64,000 nt of DNA from Oceanobacillus arenosus (GTDB lineage: Bacteria; Bacillota; Bacilli; Bacillales; Amphibacillaceae): contig NZ_PIOC01000016.1 in the NCBI RefSeq assembly GCF_003369575.1, positions 1-64,000 on the forward strand, written 5' to 3'. Shown one piece after another: positions 62,206-64,000 of this stretch (positions are counted from its first letter, which is position 1; each line of letters opens with the position of its first letter). The position numbers were made by a program, and so were the translations under genes. The notes under the pieces are model-generated. The model was not told where the DNA came from. It made no database searches and saw only the letters and a program-made list of their open reading frames with translations.

Positions 62206-62988
62206 ATGTTTAGACGGAGAAGAAGATTCGGTAAAAAACGTGGATCGCCTCCAGCCAAAGGGATCTTGGTAATTACAATCATATTATTTCCGTTCTTTAT
62301 TATGTTAAATATATGGATTATTGATAAGGGTATTCAACCAACACTAATGGAAATAGCCAAGATGAAAACCGATGCTTTTGCAACACAGGCGATTAATTCA
62401 GCGGTAAAATTTGCAGAAAACTATAGTTTTGAGGAGTTTGTTAATATTAGCTATGATGATGAGGGACATCCTGCAATCTATGGCTATAATCCAAAAGTTA
62501 TGAATGAAATTACCCGTGGTGCAACAGAAAGAGTGGAAGAGTACTTTCAATATATAAACAGTGGGGAACCATACCAATTTGACTATCCTTTGGAAGAGCC
62601 CCCAGAATATAGTGGGGCTGCGGATAGTCTAGTTGGGCAAAATCCAACCTTAGTAGAGATACCATTAGGGCAGATTACAAGGAATACGGTACTAGCAAAT
62701 TTGGGCCCGAAAATCCCTGTTAATTTGGAAGTGATTGGCAGTGTACGAACGAATATTAAACGCGAAACAGAAGATTTTGGAATAAATGGTGCATGGATCT
62801 CCCTATACTTGCAAGTAGAGGCTGACGTTCAAATAATTATCCCATTTACAACAGAGGTACACACAGTAAAAAAAGAAATATACCTTGATGGTGGGGCAAT
62901 CATGAGTAAGGTTCCCGACTTCTATGGTGGCGACGGGGGAGGACCTTCGATTGCAATTCCAAAAGATGACTTGAATAAAAACGAATAA
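62206..62988 (+). CDS. yunB: Sporulation protein YunB
   Basis: The 260-residue protein has one N-terminal membrane anchor after a very basic start (FRRRRRFGKKRGS, then ILVITIILFPFFIMLNIWII). The body matches YunB: MKTDAFATQAINSAVKFAEN, NPTLVEIPLGQITRNTVLAN, GPKIPVNLEVIGSVRTN and VEADVQIIIPFTTEVHTVKK. YunB is a sigma-E-controlled sporulation protein required for full spore formation in B. subtilis. Its presence supports a spore-forming host. AGGGGGGATT precedes the ATG. Confidence 0.93.
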   Translation: MFRRRRRFGKKRGSPPAKGILVITIILFPFFIMLNIWIIDKGIQPTLMEIAKMKTDAFATQAINSAVKFAENYSFEEFVNISYDDEGHPAIYGYNPKVMNEITRGATERVEEYFQYINSGEPYQFDYPLEEPPEYSGAADSLVGQNPTLVEIPLGQITRNTVLANLGPKIPVNLEVIGSVRTNIKRETEDFGINGAWISLYLQVEADVQIIIPFTTEVHTVKKEIYLDGGAIMSKVPDFYGGDGGGPSIAIPKDDLNKNE

Positions 62989-63024
62989 TCTAGTATAGTT
63001 ATACAGTAATTAAATAATGAGACC

Positions 63025-63272
63025 TTATCAGATCGGTGAGGTAGAGGCGCAAGTAATATTAGTAATCAACAGGAGAATGACAACGATGATTGTCGATAAA
63101 AGGATTGCTTGCCGAAGCATAATAAGCGTCAATCTTATTATAGCTGGTATATCTTTGAACAAGAAATATACTGTCATGCTTTTTTACAAAGAGTGTGGGG
63201 AACTACTGATCGAAATGGAGGATAACGTATATTGTAGAAACAATGATGGTTATTTTCTGTCATTGTTTTTTT
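63025..63272 (+). ncRNA. Lysine (L-box) riboswitch with terminator
   Basis: The aptamer spans about 63025-63213 and contains the lysine-element signatures GGTGAGGTAGAGGCGCAA, ATATTAGTAATCAACAGG, AGAATGACAACGATG, GGATTGCTTGCCGAAGC, ATACTGTCATGC and GTGTGGGGAACTACTGATC. It is followed by a terminator (AACAATGA 63239-63246 with TCATTGTT 63260-63267, then TTTTT). It precedes an NhaC-type antiporter gene, a known L-box target in Bacilli. Lysine would repress the downstream gene. Confidence 0.92.
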
Positions 63273-63356
63273 GTGCATTAATTTTAGTATACAAAATCCA
63301 GTATATATCAGCTAGCATCTCCCTCTAATCATCAAGTTCAATTCGGAGGTAGGAAA

Positions 63357-64000
63357 ATGGAAGGTACGATTTATGCACTAATACCAGCAATTATTATGTT
63401 AATTCTCGTATTAGTGACTAGAAAGGTTCTTTTATCATTAGGAACAGGAATTATCGTGGGAGCTTTATTTATCCACGATTTTAATATAGGGCAATCGTTA
63501 AAGGAAGTTTGGCTTGTATTTTATCAAATATTTGTTGTAGATGGCGCGCCTAACTGGGGAAACATTCTATTATTAGTCTTCCTGTTTTTATTAGGTATTA
63601 TGACGGCATTCCTGCAAGCATCTGGCGGAAGCAGAGCTTTTGGTGAGTGGATGATCAAACGAGTAAAAACCCGTGCAGGTGCACAGGTGATGACAGGAAT
63701 ACTTGGCATCATTATTTTCGTCGATGATTATTTCAGCAGTTTATCGATCGGACAAATTGCTCGGCCATTGACAGACCGTCATCGCATTTCTCGAGCGAAG
63801 TTAGCATATTTTATTGATTCAATGGCTGCACCAGTAACGGTATTATCACCTATTTCCAGTTGGGGTGCGTATATTATTGGTATATTAGGTGGTTTATTCG
63901 CTGCGAATGGAATAACATCGATGCAGCCTATTGAAGCATTTATTATGATGATTCCACTAAATTTTTATGCAATTGTCGCATTATTGCTCGTATTTATTGT
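63357..64000 (+). CDS. NhaC-family Na+/H+ antiporter, probable lysine transporter (partial, runs off the end)
   Basis: The ATG at 63357 follows GGAGGTAGG, and the frame is open to the last base, giving about 214 residues. Hydrophobic segments include TIYALIPAIIMLILVLVTRK, WGNILLLVFLFLLGIMTAFL and QVMTGILGIIIFVDDYFSSL; FVDDYFSSL and AAPVTVLSPISSWGAYIIGI are typical of the NhaC/ArsB-like antiporter superfamily. Control by a lysine riboswitch suggests a role in lysine import or exchange, as proposed for L-box-linked NhaC members. The 3' part is outside the window. Confidence 0.88.
   Translation, partial: MEGTIYALIPAIIMLILVLVTRKVLLSLGTGIIVGALFIHDFNIGQSLKEVWLVFYQIFVVDGAPNWGNILLLVFLFLLGIMTAFLQASGGSRAFGEWMIKRVKTRAGAQVMTGILGIIIFVDDYFSSLSIGQIARPLTDRHRISRAKLAYFIDSMAAPVTVLSPISSWGAYIIGILGGLFAANGITSMQPIEAFIMMIPLNFYAIVALLLVFI

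Noticed and set aside
63017-63328. 103-residue plus-strand ORF before the NhaC gene
   Set aside because: It lies entirely over the lysine riboswitch and its terminator, has no ribosome site and reads as low-quality protein.

Overview
The window is a low-GC Firmicute chromosome segment, most likely from a spore-forming, moderately halophilic Bacillaceae of the Oceanobacillus/Virgibacillus type. The evidence is strong AGGAGG-type ribosome binding sites with many TTG/GTG starts, the sporulation gene yunB, Bacillus-type riboswitches (guanidine-I, SAM-I, lysine), a Lia cell-envelope stress operon, FadR and Zur operators matching the Bacillus consensus sequences, and B. subtilis-like gene order (fadN-fadA-fadE / yusI / gcvH / yusF / yusE / metNPQ / sufCDSUB, then yunE-D-C-B). 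Species assignment is inference; no rRNA or tRNA gene was seen.

Layout. 0-6 kb: a DedA-PAP2 fusion whose PAP2 half has lost both catalytic histidines, a pirin-like gene remnant, two NodB-type deacetylases, an unnamed secreted protein and an RNase HI. 6.5-9.5 kb: a glutamine-type amino-acid ABC transporter (glnQ-glnH-two permeases). 9.9-13.1 kb: nickel-pincer cofactor genes larE, larC1, larB, larC2, with larC split by larB and no larA. 13-22 kb: quinone oxidoreductase, sppA, RDD protein, a coiled-coil protein, hemolysin III, DUF1836, M42 peptidase, LLM oxidoreductase and a second DedA. 22.5-26.3 kb: the lia operon. 26.5-32 kb: cwlO-like endopeptidase with a candidate WalR site, YitT, a CNNM/CBS hemolysin-family protein with an odd translation start, a guanidine riboswitch with an SMR exporter pair, GNAT and SH3 proteins. 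32-36 kb (minus strand): one compact operon znuA-znuC-znuB-zur-crcB-crcB behind a perfect Zur palindrome. 36-41.5 kb: fadNAE behind a perfect FadR box. 42-46.6 kb: yusI, gcvH, yusF, yusE, SAM riboswitch, metNPQ. 47.4-52.6 kb: sufCDSUB.

Between sufB and about 58.5 kb the character changes: small lipoproteins and membrane proteins, two HTH-regulator/membrane-protein pairs, at least three decayed genes, and at its right edge a degraded copy of the sufB 3' end with its terminator. This looks like an accessory segment inserted at, or recombined through, the sufB 3' end. Core gene order resumes with an FMN reductase, yunE, yunD, yunC and yunB, and the window ends in a lysine-riboswitch-controlled NhaC antiporter that runs off the end.

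Several dispersed non-coding repeat families are visible by eye: a two-hairpin element of about 87 bp (20.3 and 43.9 kb), a longer element of 160-260 bp (22.9, 41.5 and 47.0 kb), a short motif GGAAGTGACAGGCACC (14.3, 22.3 and 41.9 kb) and a degenerate 60-bp element (53.4 and 54.4 kb). I found no CRISPR array, intact transposase or prophage. The least explained items are the structured repeats, the hairpin in the translation start of the 28.7-kb gene, the split lar genes, the fluoride channels inside a zinc operon and the sufB-end duplication.
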